This document shows, one piece after another, positions 1 to 7,372 of a DNA stretch of 64,000 nt. How positions within the stretch are numbered: the stretch's first letter is position 1; the number at the start of each line of letters is the position of its first letter. Source of the DNA: QZKY01 sp963666295 (GTDB lineage Bacteria; Pseudomonadota; Gammaproteobacteria; Burkholderiales; Burkholderiaceae_D). Location: positions 2,108,001 to 2,172,000 of the forward strand of contig OY762707.1 in assembly GCA_963666295.1 (NCBI GenBank). Direction: 5' to 3'. The translations under genes and the position numbers were made by a program. The notes beneath the pieces are model-generated. The model made no database searches, was not told where the DNA came from, and saw only the letters and a list, made by a program, of their open reading frames with translations.

Positions 1-929
1 GTGCCTTTCTTGAAGCTTACGACTTTTTAGCGAAAACCTTGCAAGCGATGGGGGAAAATGAAGCTTCAGAAGAAATTCTTGAGCGTGCGACGCGCTTGTC
101 TCCCAACTCGGTTGTGCGTCAGAAAGCACGCGGTGATCTAGCGTTCAAACTGGGCAAACTTGACGAAGCAGAACAAGCCTACCGAAAAAGTGTTTCGCTC
201 GGCGAACACTCCGTGCTCAAAACGCCTGACACCTATATCGGGCTCGCGAAGGTCTGTTCAACCAAAGACAGTCCGGAGGAAGCGCTGCGTGTTCTCAGTA
301 ACCTCAACAAGGTATTCGACAGCGAAGAGGTTCGTCTGAAATCAATGGTTGTCGAGGGCCAGGTGCATTGCCGGAGCGGTAATGTTGATCTTGCCAATCA
401 AGTTGCAAAAGAGTTGGCCAAACTTGCAACAGAAACTGGTGCCCAAACAGATAGCGAAACCGCGATAGAGGTTGCGCGCTTGCTGCTTGCGACGAACAAC
501 CCTGAAATTGCAAGGGTAGTACTGCGGCGCGAAGTGCAGAACAACCCGGATAATACGAGGCTCCACGAAGAGGTTCTGGGAATCTTCGATGAGGCGGATA
601 TGAGCGATGAAGGTGAAAATTTCGTTAAAACTTCGCGTCAGGAAGCTGTTGATATGATGAACCGTGGCGTTCTGCTTCTTCGTGAAGGCAAGCTTGAAGA
701 TGCGGTAGTCTGGATGCGCAATGCACATGAGACCATGCCGCGCAATGTGCGCGTGTTATTTAACTTTATTCACGTACTCGTCACCAAGTTGCAAAAAGAT
801 GGCGTCGATGCAAAACTCGCTGCCGAAGTGCGTAGGTGTTTGCAATTGGCTAATCAGTTGTCACCTGATGACCCGCGATCAAAATCGTTGATGGAGGCTG
901 TAGAAAAACTTGCGGTGAATGGCGCCTAG
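1..929 (+). CDS. TPR-repeat protein, C-terminal part (5' end outside window); probably TPR-containing response regulator
   Basis: The frame is open from the first base of the window (first full codon at position 3), so the gene begins upstream and only about 308 codons are visible. The protein is alpha-helical with tetratricopeptide-like repeats; one copy has the pattern A..LGKLDEAEQAY and another G.LLLREGKLEDAV near the end. It is soluble, with no membrane segment. The C-terminal part resembles, from memory, beta-proteobacterial proteins with a CheY receiver domain followed by TPR repeats, which would be a signalling adaptor role. The receiver domain, if present, lies outside the window, so that call is inference. 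The gene is convergent with phhB, 46 bp away. Confidence 0.65.
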   Translation, partial: AFLEAYDFLAKTLQAMGENEASEEILERATRLSPNSVVRQKARGDLAFKLGKLDEAEQAYRKSVSLGEHSVLKTPDTYIGLAKVCSTKDSPEEALRVLSNLNKVFDSEEVRLKSMVVEGQVHCRSGNVDLANQVAKELAKLATETGAQTDSETAIEVARLLLATNNPEIARVVLRREVQNNPDNTRLHEEVLGIFDEADMSDEGENFVKTSRQEAVDMMNRGVLLLREGKLEDAVVWMRNAHETMPRNVRVLFNFIHVLVTKLQKDGVDAKLAAEVRRCLQLANQLSPDDPRSKSLMEAVEKLAVNGA

Positions 930-975
930 TTATAGCTGTAAGCAGACACTGTTTCCGAAGGTCTTGGCAGAAGCA

Positions 976-1323
976 CTACGGCTTTATGGCAGCAAGCTGA
1001 TCAACTTTTGCTGCGCAGATAAAATCGTTTTCGGACAGCCCATCAATGGCGTGTGTAGAGTAGTGAACCTTGCAACTGTTGTAGCTGACTTCAAGGTCAG
1101 GGTGGTGATTTTCAAGGTGTGACACCCAAGCGATTGCGTTGACGAAAGCGATCGTCTGGTAGTAGTTCTTGAATTGGAAGGTCTTGACTATTTCTCCACC
1201 CAGGTCTTCCCACTGGTTTAGCTTGGCCAGTAAATCCGCGATTTCCTTATTGTTCATTGGTGGTGTTCCACCTTCGCAAGGTTTGCACCTCTTTGTGGTC
1301 AGATCGCAGACGCCGGTATTCAT
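976..1323 (-). CDS. phhB: Pterin-4a-carbinolamine dehydratase
   Basis: Predicted to dehydrate 4a-hydroxytetrahydrobiopterin during pterin recycling (PhhB/PCD family; about 115 residues is a normal length). The family signature is visible: ENHHPDLEVSYN followed by the THAIDGLSENDF region, with the conserved histidine pair. The N-terminus carries CKPCEGG, common in bacterial members. The ATG is preceded by GAGGAG at a good distance, which fixes the start. No phenylalanine hydroxylase gene is adjacent, so its partner must be elsewhere, or the protein acts in pterin metabolism more generally. It is transcribed away from hcp, and the shared upstream region holds a perfect FNR/DNR-type box. Confidence 0.9.
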   Translation of the reverse strand: MNTGVCDLTTKRCKPCEGGTPPMNNKEIADLLAKLNQWEDLGGEIVKTFQFKNYYQTIAFVNAIAWVSHLENHHPDLEVSYNSCKVHYSTHAIDGLSENDFICAAKVDQLAAIKP

Positions 1324-1404
1324 GGCAACTCCTCATTGCATGCGTGGTGATGCATCCAGCTTAAGGGGTAGTGGCACAATCCTGGTTTTTTTCGGCTATG
1401 CACT

Positions 1405-1418
1405 TTGATTGCTATCAA
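1405..1418. promoter_or_regulatory. FNR/DNR-type (CRP-family) binding site
   Basis: TTGATTGCTATCAA is a perfect match to TTGAT-N4-ATCAA, the palindrome bound by FNR and related NO/oxygen-responsive CRP-family regulators. A 10-base match of this kind is expected well under once by chance in 64 kb. It lies 82 bp upstream of the phhB start and about 230 bp upstream of hcp. The promoter it serves is not obvious: no strong sigma-70 -10 element sits at the class II distance in either direction. Identity of the regulator is inference. Confidence 0.55.
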
Positions 1419-1483
1419 AGCTGCCTTTTAAGTGGCTGTCTTGTGGTAGTGGCTGAGGGCAGATTGCTATGCAATATGCGATG

Positions 1484-1540
1484 GGTAAATATAACCTTTG
1501 TGTGGTTTTATAAACCGTTTATTGGTTGGTTTTTATTACC
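1484..1540. promoter_or_regulatory. Cluster of three NorR-type enhancer sites upstream of hcp
   Basis: Three 13-bp sites of the form GGT-N7-ACC lie at 1484-1496, 1504-1516 and 1528-1540. Each contains the NorR core GT-N7-AC. Centres are 20 and 24 bp apart, about two helical turns. The middle site is part of a 17-bp sequence (1502-1518) whose reverse complement is identical to 6862-6878 in the cupin promoter. E. coli NorR needs three such sites upstream of norVW, and a norR gene lies 3.5 kb away. The last site centre is about 71 bp upstream of the -12 element of the hcp sigma-54 promoter. Confidence 0.8.
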
Positions 1541-1591
1541 CTATTTATTTTGTTGAAAATTTATTTCCTTAAATTACAACAGTTTATGTTC

Positions 1592-1606
1592 AGGCATGGG
1601 TTTTGC
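1592..1606 (+). promoter_or_regulatory. Sigma-54 (-24/-12) promoter of hcp
   Basis: AGGCATG-GGTT-TTGC matches the RpoN consensus TGGCAYR-N4-TTGC at all but the first base. The GG (1593-1594) and GC (1605-1606) have the obligatory 12-bp offset. Transcription should start near 1617, about 30 nt before the hcp ATG. The position downstream of three NorR-type sites matches the expected layout of an enhancer-dependent promoter. Confidence 0.75.
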
Positions 1607-1647
1607 GAAATGGAAAGAGATTATTTCTTAACTTCCAGGAGCATTTC

Positions 1648-3312
1648 ATGTTTTGTGTCCAGTGTGAACATACGATTGTTACCCCCAAAGGCAGTGGCTG
1701 CAGCTATGCGCAAGGCATGTGCGGCAAGACTGCCGAAGTCTCTGATTTGCAGGATATGCTGGTTCATCTACTGCAAGCGGTCTCGCTGTATGCGCAAGCT
1801 GCGCGCAAAGTCGGCATCATTGACCCCGAAATTGATGCATATGTTCCGCAGGCATATTTCGCCACGCTTACCAACGTGAATTTCGACCCTGAGCGCATTA
1901 TTGCGTTTTCGGAACGCGCTGAGGCTTTTCGCAATTCTCTGAAAGCTCGTTATGAAGCGGAATGCGCAGCGCGGGGTACTGCACCTGAGGTGCTTCCTGC
2001 CGCCGCTGCCTACAGATTGCCAAACGCAAAGACGGTGATGCTGAGCGACTCGATCCAGTTCGCACTTAACCGGCAAAAGGATGTAGTTGGTGAAGACGTC
2101 ATCGGCTTGCGCCTGCTGTGCCTGTATGGCTTGAAAGGAGCAGCGGCTTACATGGAGCATGCGCGTGTGCTTGGTCAGACTGATGTGGGAGTGGCGGGTA
2201 AGTTCCATGACTTTATGGCTTATCTGGCCGCCGATCCAGCCGATATGGGTGCGCTTTTTCAGTGCGCAATGGATATTGGCCTACTCAACTACCGCATCAT
2301 GCAAATGCTTGATACTGGTGAAACCGATACCTTTGGCCACCCAGAGCCAACGCGCGTGAACATGCGGCCGGTCAAGGGCAAGGCGATTCTCGTTTCTGGC
2401 CACGATTATCATGACCTGAAACTGCTTCTGGAGCAGACCAAAGACAAGGGCATCAACATTTACACCAACGGTGAAATGTTGCCTGCCCATGCCTACCCGG
2501 AATTCAAGCAATACCCGCATCTGGTCGGAAATTACGGCACGGCATGGCAAAATCAGCAAAAGGAATTTGCCGCTTTCCCGGGTTCGATCGTGATGACGTC
2601 AAACTGCATTATCAACCCGAACGTTGGCCAGTACAGTTCGCGCATATTCACGCGCAGCATCGTGGGTTGGCCGGGCGTGACGCACATTGAAGGCGACGAT
2701 TTTTCAGCTGCGATTGATGCCGCACTGGCAATGCCGGGCTTTGATGCCGATGAAGAACCGCACTACACAACGACCGGTTTTGCGCGCAATGCGCTGATGC
2801 AAGCCGCGCCGGCCGTGATTGACCAGGTCAAGGCAGGAAATATCAAGCATTTCTTCCTGATTGGCGGTTGTGACGGCAGCAAGGCGGAGCGCAGCTATTA
2901 CACGGATCTGGCGAAGGCAGTGCCTGATGACAGTATTATCCTGACGCTTGCGTGCGGCAAATTCCGTTTCAACGATCTGGAGTTTGGCGATATCAACGGC
3001 ATTCCGCGCTTCCTCGACGTCGGGCAATGTAACGACGCCTATTCTGCCATCCAGCTTGCGCTGGCACTGGCCGATGCTTTTGAATGTGGTGTCAATGACC
3101 TGCCGCTGTCACTGGTACTCTCCTGGTTCGAACAAAAGGCGATCGTGATTTTGCTGACATTGCTCGCACTCGGCATCAAGGACATTCGTGTTGGTCCGAC
3201 GGCGCCTGCTTTCCTGACCACGAACCTGATTGGTATCTTGAATGCGCAATTCGGCCTGAAACTGATTTCAACTGTCGAGGAAGATCTTAACGATATCCTC
3301 AAAGCAGCTTGA
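1648..3312 (+). CDS. hcp: Hydroxylamine reductase / hybrid-cluster protein, class II
   Basis: Hcp is an iron-sulfur protein with a [4Fe-2O-2S] hybrid cluster; it is reported to reduce hydroxylamine and, physiologically, NO to N2O. The N-terminal cysteines C3-X2-C6-X11-C18-X6-C25 have class II spacing, the type that works with an Hcr reductase. Hybrid-cluster ligand regions are present (TSNCIINP, GGCDGS, LACGKFRF, GQCNDAY). The start is placed at the ATG at 1648 with AGGAG at 1637; a longer frame opening at 1603 would begin inside the -12 promoter element. This gives 554 residues, the family length. It is first in a unit with hcr and an HPP-family gene, and is probably NorR/sigma-54 controlled. 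Confidence 0.96.
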   Translation: MFCVQCEHTIVTPKGSGCSYAQGMCGKTAEVSDLQDMLVHLLQAVSLYAQAARKVGIIDPEIDAYVPQAYFATLTNVNFDPERIIAFSERAEAFRNSLKARYEAECAARGTAPEVLPAAAAYRLPNAKTVMLSDSIQFALNRQKDVVGEDVIGLRLLCLYGLKGAAAYMEHARVLGQTDVGVAGKFHDFMAYLAADPADMGALFQCAMDIGLLNYRIMQMLDTGETDTFGHPEPTRVNMRPVKGKAILVSGHDYHDLKLLLEQTKDKGINIYTNGEMLPAHAYPEFKQYPHLVGNYGTAWQNQQKEFAAFPGSIVMTSNCIINPNVGQYSSRIFTRSIVGWPGVTHIEGDDFSAAIDAALAMPGFDADEEPHYTTTGFARNALMQAAPAVIDQVKAGNIKHFFLIGGCDGSKAERSYYTDLAKAVPDDSIILTLACGKFRFNDLEFGDINGIPRFLDVGQCNDAYSAIQLALALADAFECGVNDLPLSLVLSWFEQKAIVILLTLLALGIKDIRVGPTAPAFLTTNLIGILNAQFGLKLISTVEEDLNDILKAA

Positions 3313-3378
3313 TGTGTGGCAAAGGGGGCGTTTTCCGCTTCCTTTTACTCTCTCTATGGATTTTCGAGTGAGATCAGT

Positions 3379-4425
3379 ATGAATGTACAAGTAGACGCAC
3401 AGTTGCATCCTGCCTGGCAGGGAGGTTCGTTGCAGTGTATTGTTCGGCGCGATGAAACGCATGATTGCGCCACGTTTGTGTTAACTGCAGAATCGCCGGT
3501 CCGTTTTGATTTCTTTCCGGGGCAGTTTATTACGCTTGGTCTTGATGTCGGCGGAGAACGGCACTACCGCGCTTACTCCATATCCTCCTGCCCAACGCAA
3601 TCGGATCGGATTGCCATCACGGTTAAGCGTGTCGAGGGCGGCATCATGTCGAACCATCTGCTTGATAATTTTCACGTTGGACACGAAGTGGTGGCATTGC
3701 CTCCGGCGGGAGAGTTTCACCTTCACCCTGACCAGGTGCCTGACAGGTTGGTGCTGCTCTCGGCAGGCAGTGGTATTACGCCGGTGATGTCAATGGCACG
3801 CTGGTTGCTGAAGCACCGCACCGAGGCGCATATTCATTTCATCCACAGCGCACGTAGTGAGCGCGACCTGATTTTTCATCGCGAATTGCGAGAATTGGAA
3901 ATGCGTCACGGTAACTTGCAGCTTGAGTTTTTTGTCTCGAATCCAAAGAGCGAGATTGAGGTGCACAAAGGGCGTCTCACCCCGGAACGTCTGGGTGATC
4001 TGTTGCACGACGCAGCAAATTCTCACATCTACATGTGCGGTCATCCCGATTACATGGCCATGATCGAGGTGTGGCATCAGGAGCGTGATTATCCGAACGC
4101 CAACCTGCGCAAGGAAAGCTTTATGCCTGTTGAGAAGGAAGAAGTTGACGGCAGTGGCAAGACTTTCCAGATGCGTGTGCCTGCATTTGGCGTAACCACG
4201 ACCATTTTAGACGGACAGCCGCTGATAGAAATCATGGAGGCAGAAGGGCTGCCGATCATTGCTGCCTGTCGCTCCGGTATATGCGGATCTTGCAAGTGCA
4301 AGGTAACAGCCGGTGAGGTGGAGCGCACCAGCACCGAGACGTTGACGCCAGAAGAAGTAGAGGCGGGTTATGTGCTGGCGTGCAGCGCGCTCGCGCGAGG
4401 GGATGTCGAAATCGAGCTGGGTTGA
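3379..4425 (+). CDS. hcr: NADH oxidoreductase Hcr, electron donor to Hcp
   Basis: Ferredoxin-reductase-type flavoprotein that passes electrons from NADH to Hcp. Domains in order: FAD-binding barrel (RAYSIS near residue 64), NAD-binding domain (GSGITP, then CGHPDYM), and a C-terminal plant-type [2Fe-2S] domain with C-X4-C-X2-C followed by a distant cysteine (ACRSGICGSCKC ... LAC). Length is 348 residues from the ATG at 3379, which has a GA-rich Shine-Dalgarno; a GTG at 3316, directly after the hcp stop, is possible but has no ribosome site. It lies 66 nt downstream of hcp, and its role follows from that pairing. Confidence 0.93.
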   Translation: MNVQVDAQLHPAWQGGSLQCIVRRDETHDCATFVLTAESPVRFDFFPGQFITLGLDVGGERHYRAYSISSCPTQSDRIAITVKRVEGGIMSNHLLDNFHVGHEVVALPPAGEFHLHPDQVPDRLVLLSAGSGITPVMSMARWLLKHRTEAHIHFIHSARSERDLIFHRELRELEMRHGNLQLEFFVSNPKSEIEVHKGRLTPERLGDLLHDAANSHIYMCGHPDYMAMIEVWHQERDYPNANLRKESFMPVEKEEVDGSGKTFQMRVPAFGVTTTILDGQPLIEIMEAEGLPIIAACRSGICGSCKCKVTAGEVERTSTETLTPEEVEAGYVLACSALARGDVEIELG

Positions 4426-4475
4426 TGTCGGGCGGTATAATCAGCCACTCAGACACCACGACCTCTCAAATCAAA

Positions 4476-5030
4476 ATGAAACGATATTTTGAAAAGTTTC
4501 TTGGGCAGCCAGGGCAGTCATCGCCACCACGTAGGCCTGCCTCAGAAATATTCTGGTCATGGCTGGCTTCGTTTGTCGGCATTTATGCGGTCCATGCGGT
4601 AAACGGGTGGATTGGCATTGCCGAAAGTGACAGCCTGTATCTGATTGGCTCGTTCGGCGCGTCGGCTGTGCTGATTTATGGCGCGCCAGCGGCCGATTTT
4701 TCGCAGCCGCGCAATCTGGTCGGTGGGCACGTGGTTTCGGCACTGGTCGGGGTGCTGATGTTCAAGCTGTTCTCCGGCAACATTGCTTTGGCTGGGGCGT
4801 TGGCTGTTTCACTGGCAATTGTCGCGATGCATGTAACGCGCACGTTGCACCCGCCAGGCGGGGCGACAGCACTCATTGCAGTCATCAGCGGGACATCCAT
4901 TCATAATCTGGGGTTTGGCTACGTGCTAGCGCCAGTGCTGGTTGGCGCGCTCATCATGCTGCTTGTTGCCGTACTGGTGAACAACCTGTCCGCCAGTTCT
5001 GTGCGCAACTATCCGAGGTACTGGATATAA
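4476..5030 (+). CDS. HPP-family integral membrane protein
   Basis: Small membrane protein of 184 residues with about four hydrophobic helices and the signature TLHPPGGATAL. HPP-family proteins of cyanobacteria and chloroplasts have been reported to transport nitrite; most bacterial members are uncharacterised. Third in the hcp-hcr unit, it may move a nitrogen oxide or nitrite across the inner membrane, which is inference from context. Start choice is open: an ATG at 4425 overlaps the hcr stop (TGATG) and would add 17 residues, while the ATG at 4476 gives the usual N-terminus. A TATAAT at 4436-4441 might allow some independent transcription. Convergent with norR, 19 bp apart. Confidence 0.85.
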   Translation: MKRYFEKFLGQPGQSSPPRRPASEIFWSWLASFVGIYAVHAVNGWIGIAESDSLYLIGSFGASAVLIYGAPAADFSQPRNLVGGHVVSALVGVLMFKLFSGNIALAGALAVSLAIVAMHVTRTLHPPGGATALIAVISGTSIHNLGFGYVLAPVLVGALIMLLVAVLVNNLSASSVRNYPRYWI

Positions 5031-5049
5031 ACGGCGCTCACAGCCAAGC

Positions 5050-6579
5050 TTATTTTATTCCCAGCCTTTTTGCCAGCTTGTGCAGGTTGCTGGCATCCAG
5101 ATCAAGCAATCTTGCTGCTTCCGCCCATTTGCCGTGGCTGCGGTCAAGTGCTGTGTGAATCATCTGGCGCTGGCAAGCGTCCATGGCGATTTTCATGGAC
5201 GGCAATGCGACCGAAGCTTCTCCATTAATAGAAACAGTGCCGATAGTTGTCTGTGCGGTGCTTATATCCAGCCCAAGGAGTTCAGGTTCCAGTGTGACGA
5301 TGTCGGTGTGACGCGCCCCTTTGCTGACAGCGCGCAAGGAGGCGCGACTGATCACATGCTCCAACTCGCGCACGTTGCCGGGCCAGTCATAAGCTAGCAA
5401 TGCTTGTTCTGATGCGGATGAAAGACGCAGGCTGCGCAACCCCAGGCGTGACCGGTTCAACTCAAGAAAGTAGCCAGCAATTTCCAGTGCATCATTGTCG
5501 CGCTCGCGCAAAGGTGGGATCTGAACCGGGTAGACGGAAAGGCGGTGGTATAAATCTGCGCGAAATGCACCTTCTTTCACGCTGTCGTGCAGTTGACGGT
5601 TTGTCGCGGCTATGACGCGCACATTCACGCGCAGTGTGTGGTCAGAGCCAAGGCGTTGAATCTCGCCGTTTTGCAAAACGCGCAACAGCTTGGCTTGAAC
5701 GGGTAATGGCAACTCGCCAACTTCATCAAGGAATAAGGTGCCGCCATTGGCGGCATCGAAACGCCCCGGACGATCGGTGGTCGCGCCAGAAAATGCGCCT
5801 TTTACATGGCCAAACAGCTCACTTTCAACCAGTGACTCCGGGAGGGCGGCACAATTGACGTGTACCAGCAGTTTCTCTTTTCGGCGTGAATGAAAGTGTA
5901 GGCGGCGTGCAAAGAGCTCCTTGCCAACGCCCGTTTCCCCCATCAGTAGCACGGGCAATTCAGTATCCGCCACGACATCCAGTTCATGTAGCAAGCGCTT
6001 CAGCACCTTGCTGTGTCCAATAATTTCAATTTCACCTCGGGGCGTCATGTTTCTGGTGCCTGCTTCGTTATAACCGGCGCGTAGGCTGGCATTTTCTTGC
6101 TCAAGTTGTGACATGCGGATAGCCGCCGCTACGATCATTACGTTGCGCTGCAGCGCCATTTGCGCACCATCATCAAAAGTGCCTGCCTGAAGTGAGTCAA
6201 GTGTCAGGGCACCCCAAAGCCGCCCGTCAACATAAACACTGATGCCCATACAGTCGTGTACTGGCATGGGTTGTCCGTGTTGATTGTCTAACAAGCCGTC
6301 ATAAGGATCTGGAAGTGGGTCACCCGGTAAAAATCGGACCGGTGCATTGGATGCCAGTATTCTCGTCAGGCGCGGATGCTGCACAACTTCGAATCGGCGA
6401 CCCAATGCCTCGCGCGTCAAGCCTTCGGTCGCTACGGGGCGCAAAGTGCCGTCCTCGATCTTGAGCAGTGCGACCGCGCCGCAGCGAAACTCATCTCGTA
6501 TCGCCTGTACTAATCGTTGTAGGCGGATGCCATGGGGAAAGGGGTTAACAAGGTCTGCCAACAAAGATTCGTTCAGCAT
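5050..6579 (-). CDS. norR: Nitric-oxide-responsive sigma-54 activator NorR
   Basis: Enhancer-binding protein of 509 residues (E. coli NorR is 504). It has an N-terminal GAF domain, AAA+ domain (Walker A GETGVGKE about residue 214, sigma-54 contact loop GAFSGA about 261, DLYHRLSVYPVQIPPLRER), and a Fis-type C-terminal HTH (KWAEAARLLDLDASNLHKL). GAF residues corresponding to the E. coli NO-sensing iron site are recognisable: HPRL, DPYDGL and the aspartate in LTLD. The loop has Ser where GAFTGA has Thr. The ATG at 6579 is preferred because the longer frame starts with TTG at 6609. Both flanking units carry NorR-type sites, and one site overlaps its own promoter, suggesting autoregulation. Confidence 0.94.
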   Translation of the reverse strand: MLNESLLADLVNPFPHGIRLQRLVQAIRDEFRCGAVALLKIEDGTLRPVATEGLTREALGRRFEVVQHPRLTRILASNAPVRFLPGDPLPDPYDGLLDNQHGQPMPVHDCMGISVYVDGRLWGALTLDSLQAGTFDDGAQMALQRNVMIVAAAIRMSQLEQENASLRAGYNEAGTRNMTPRGEIEIIGHSKVLKRLLHELDVVADTELPVLLMGETGVGKELFARRLHFHSRRKEKLLVHVNCAALPESLVESELFGHVKGAFSGATTDRPGRFDAANGGTLFLDEVGELPLPVQAKLLRVLQNGEIQRLGSDHTLRVNVRVIAATNRQLHDSVKEGAFRADLYHRLSVYPVQIPPLRERDNDALEIAGYFLELNRSRLGLRSLRLSSASEQALLAYDWPGNVRELEHVISRASLRAVSKGARHTDIVTLEPELLGLDISTAQTTIGTVSINGEASVALPSMKIAMDACQRQMIHTALDRSHGKWAEAARLLDLDASNLHKLAKRLGIK

Positions 6580-6615
6580 GGATGCAGTGCCTGATTGAGG
6601 GTGAAACAAACCATC

Positions 6616-6636
6616 AATATAAAGGTTGAATTAACC
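6616..6636 (-). promoter_or_regulatory. norR promoter region with a NorR-type operator
   Basis: GGTTGAATTAACC (6624-6636) is a near-perfect palindrome of the GGT-N7-ACC type seen in both enhancer clusters. Reading on the minus strand it is followed by TATATT (complement of 6616-6621), a plausible -10 element for norR. A protein bound here would sit between -35 and -10 and block transcription, consistent with the negative autoregulation known for E. coli NorR. The -35 match is weak. Confidence 0.5.
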
Positions 6637-6819
6637 TTTTGCACATAATTTTTGCGTGCCCAATAAAATTGGCGCAAATATCGTTGGTTAGCACATGGCT
6701 TTGTTTCCAGTCAATCACAAAACTCTGGAAATGTGTAACCGTATCGATGCCGTGTTCCGACAAGGTGAGGCTACTTCTGTACGGAAGTGGCGCTAAATCA
6801 CCTGGATAAATAGATCGAG

Positions 6820-6876
6820 GGTTTATCTAACCGTAAGAATGGTTTTTAAAACCCTTTATTTACGGTTTATAAAACC
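6820..6876. promoter_or_regulatory. Cluster of three NorR-type enhancer sites upstream of the cupin gene
   Basis: Sites of the form GGT-N7-ACC lie at 6820-6832, 6841-6853 and 6864-6876, centres 21 and 23 bp apart. All contain GT-N7-AC. The third lies in a 17-bp stretch (6862-6878) identical to the reverse complement of 1502-1518 upstream of hcp. The last centre is about 60 bp from the -12 element, 11 bp (one helical turn) closer than in the hcp promoter. A TCAA-N4-TTA sequence at 6880-6890 could be an IHF site between enhancer and promoter; that part is weak. Confidence 0.82.
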
Positions 6877-6916
6877 ACGTCAATTATTTATCCTTTATTT
6901 ACAGTGTGTTACGAGT

Positions 6917-6931
6917 TGGCATGAAGGTTGC
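6917..6931 (+). promoter_or_regulatory. Sigma-54 (-24/-12) promoter of the cupin-nitroreductase unit
   Basis: TGGCATG-AAGG-TTGC is a full match to TGGCAYR-N4-TTGC, with GG at 6918-6919 and GC at 6930-6931. Transcription should start near 6943, about 45 nt before the cupin ATG. It lies directly downstream of three NorR-type sites and divergent from norR. Confidence 0.82.
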
Positions 6932-6987
6932 CTAATAACCGGTAACCATTCCTTATTTATTAAAGCAACAGTGTGCCAGGAGGCAAT

Positions 6988-7305
6988 ATGAATAGTGATC
7001 TGAAAGTAAGTGCGTTGGTGGACATGGTGGAATACCAGGGTGCTTCGATAGTGAGCAAAACCTTAATTAAAAAGAGTACGGGAACCGTCACACTATTTGC
7101 TTTTGATGAAGGCCAAGGTTTAAGCGAACACACAGCACCCTTTGATGCGATGGTGCAGGTTTTAGACGGAGAGGTGGAAATCACGATTTCAGGCCATCCA
7201 TTCCGCGTCAAGGAGGGTGAATTTATCGTCATGCCAGCTGGTGAACCTCACGCCTTAAAAGGTGTTGGCAGATTCAAAATGATGCTGACGATGATTAGAT
7301 CATAG
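6988..7305 (+). CDS. Small single-domain cupin protein
   Basis: A 105-residue cupin. Motif 1 region is SEHTAPFDAMVQVLDGE and motif 2 is GEFIVMPAGEPHAL. Only one histidine of the usual HxH pair is present (HTA), so the metal site, if any, would be H plus D/H rather than the canonical three-histidine set. The ATG at 6988 has a perfect AGGAGG at 6978-6983. It is the first gene behind a NorR-type enhancer and sigma-54 promoter, so it is likely induced by nitric oxide. The biochemical role is unknown: a metal-dependent enzyme or small-molecule sensor are both possible. Confidence 0.85.
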   Translation: MNSDLKVSALVDMVEYQGASIVSKTLIKKSTGTVTLFAFDEGQGLSEHTAPFDAMVQVLDGEVEITISGHPFRVKEGEFIVMPAGEPHALKGVGRFKMMLTMIRS

Positions 7306-7372
7306 TGGAAGGTGGTGGCAAGAGCAGTCATTGAATTTGATTTTCTGAAGTTGTATCTAAAAGGATCGCCTC

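Noticed and set aside
1603..1647. N-terminal extension of hcp from a TTG at 1603
   Set aside because: It begins within the -12 promoter element and before the predicted transcription start; the ATG at 1648 has a proper ribosome site.
6650..6695. TTGGCGCAAATATCGTTGG as a further sigma-54 promoter, and the imperfect palindrome around it
   Set aside because: The GG-to-GC offset is wrong for a -24/-12 element, and the arms are broken by two unpaired bases.
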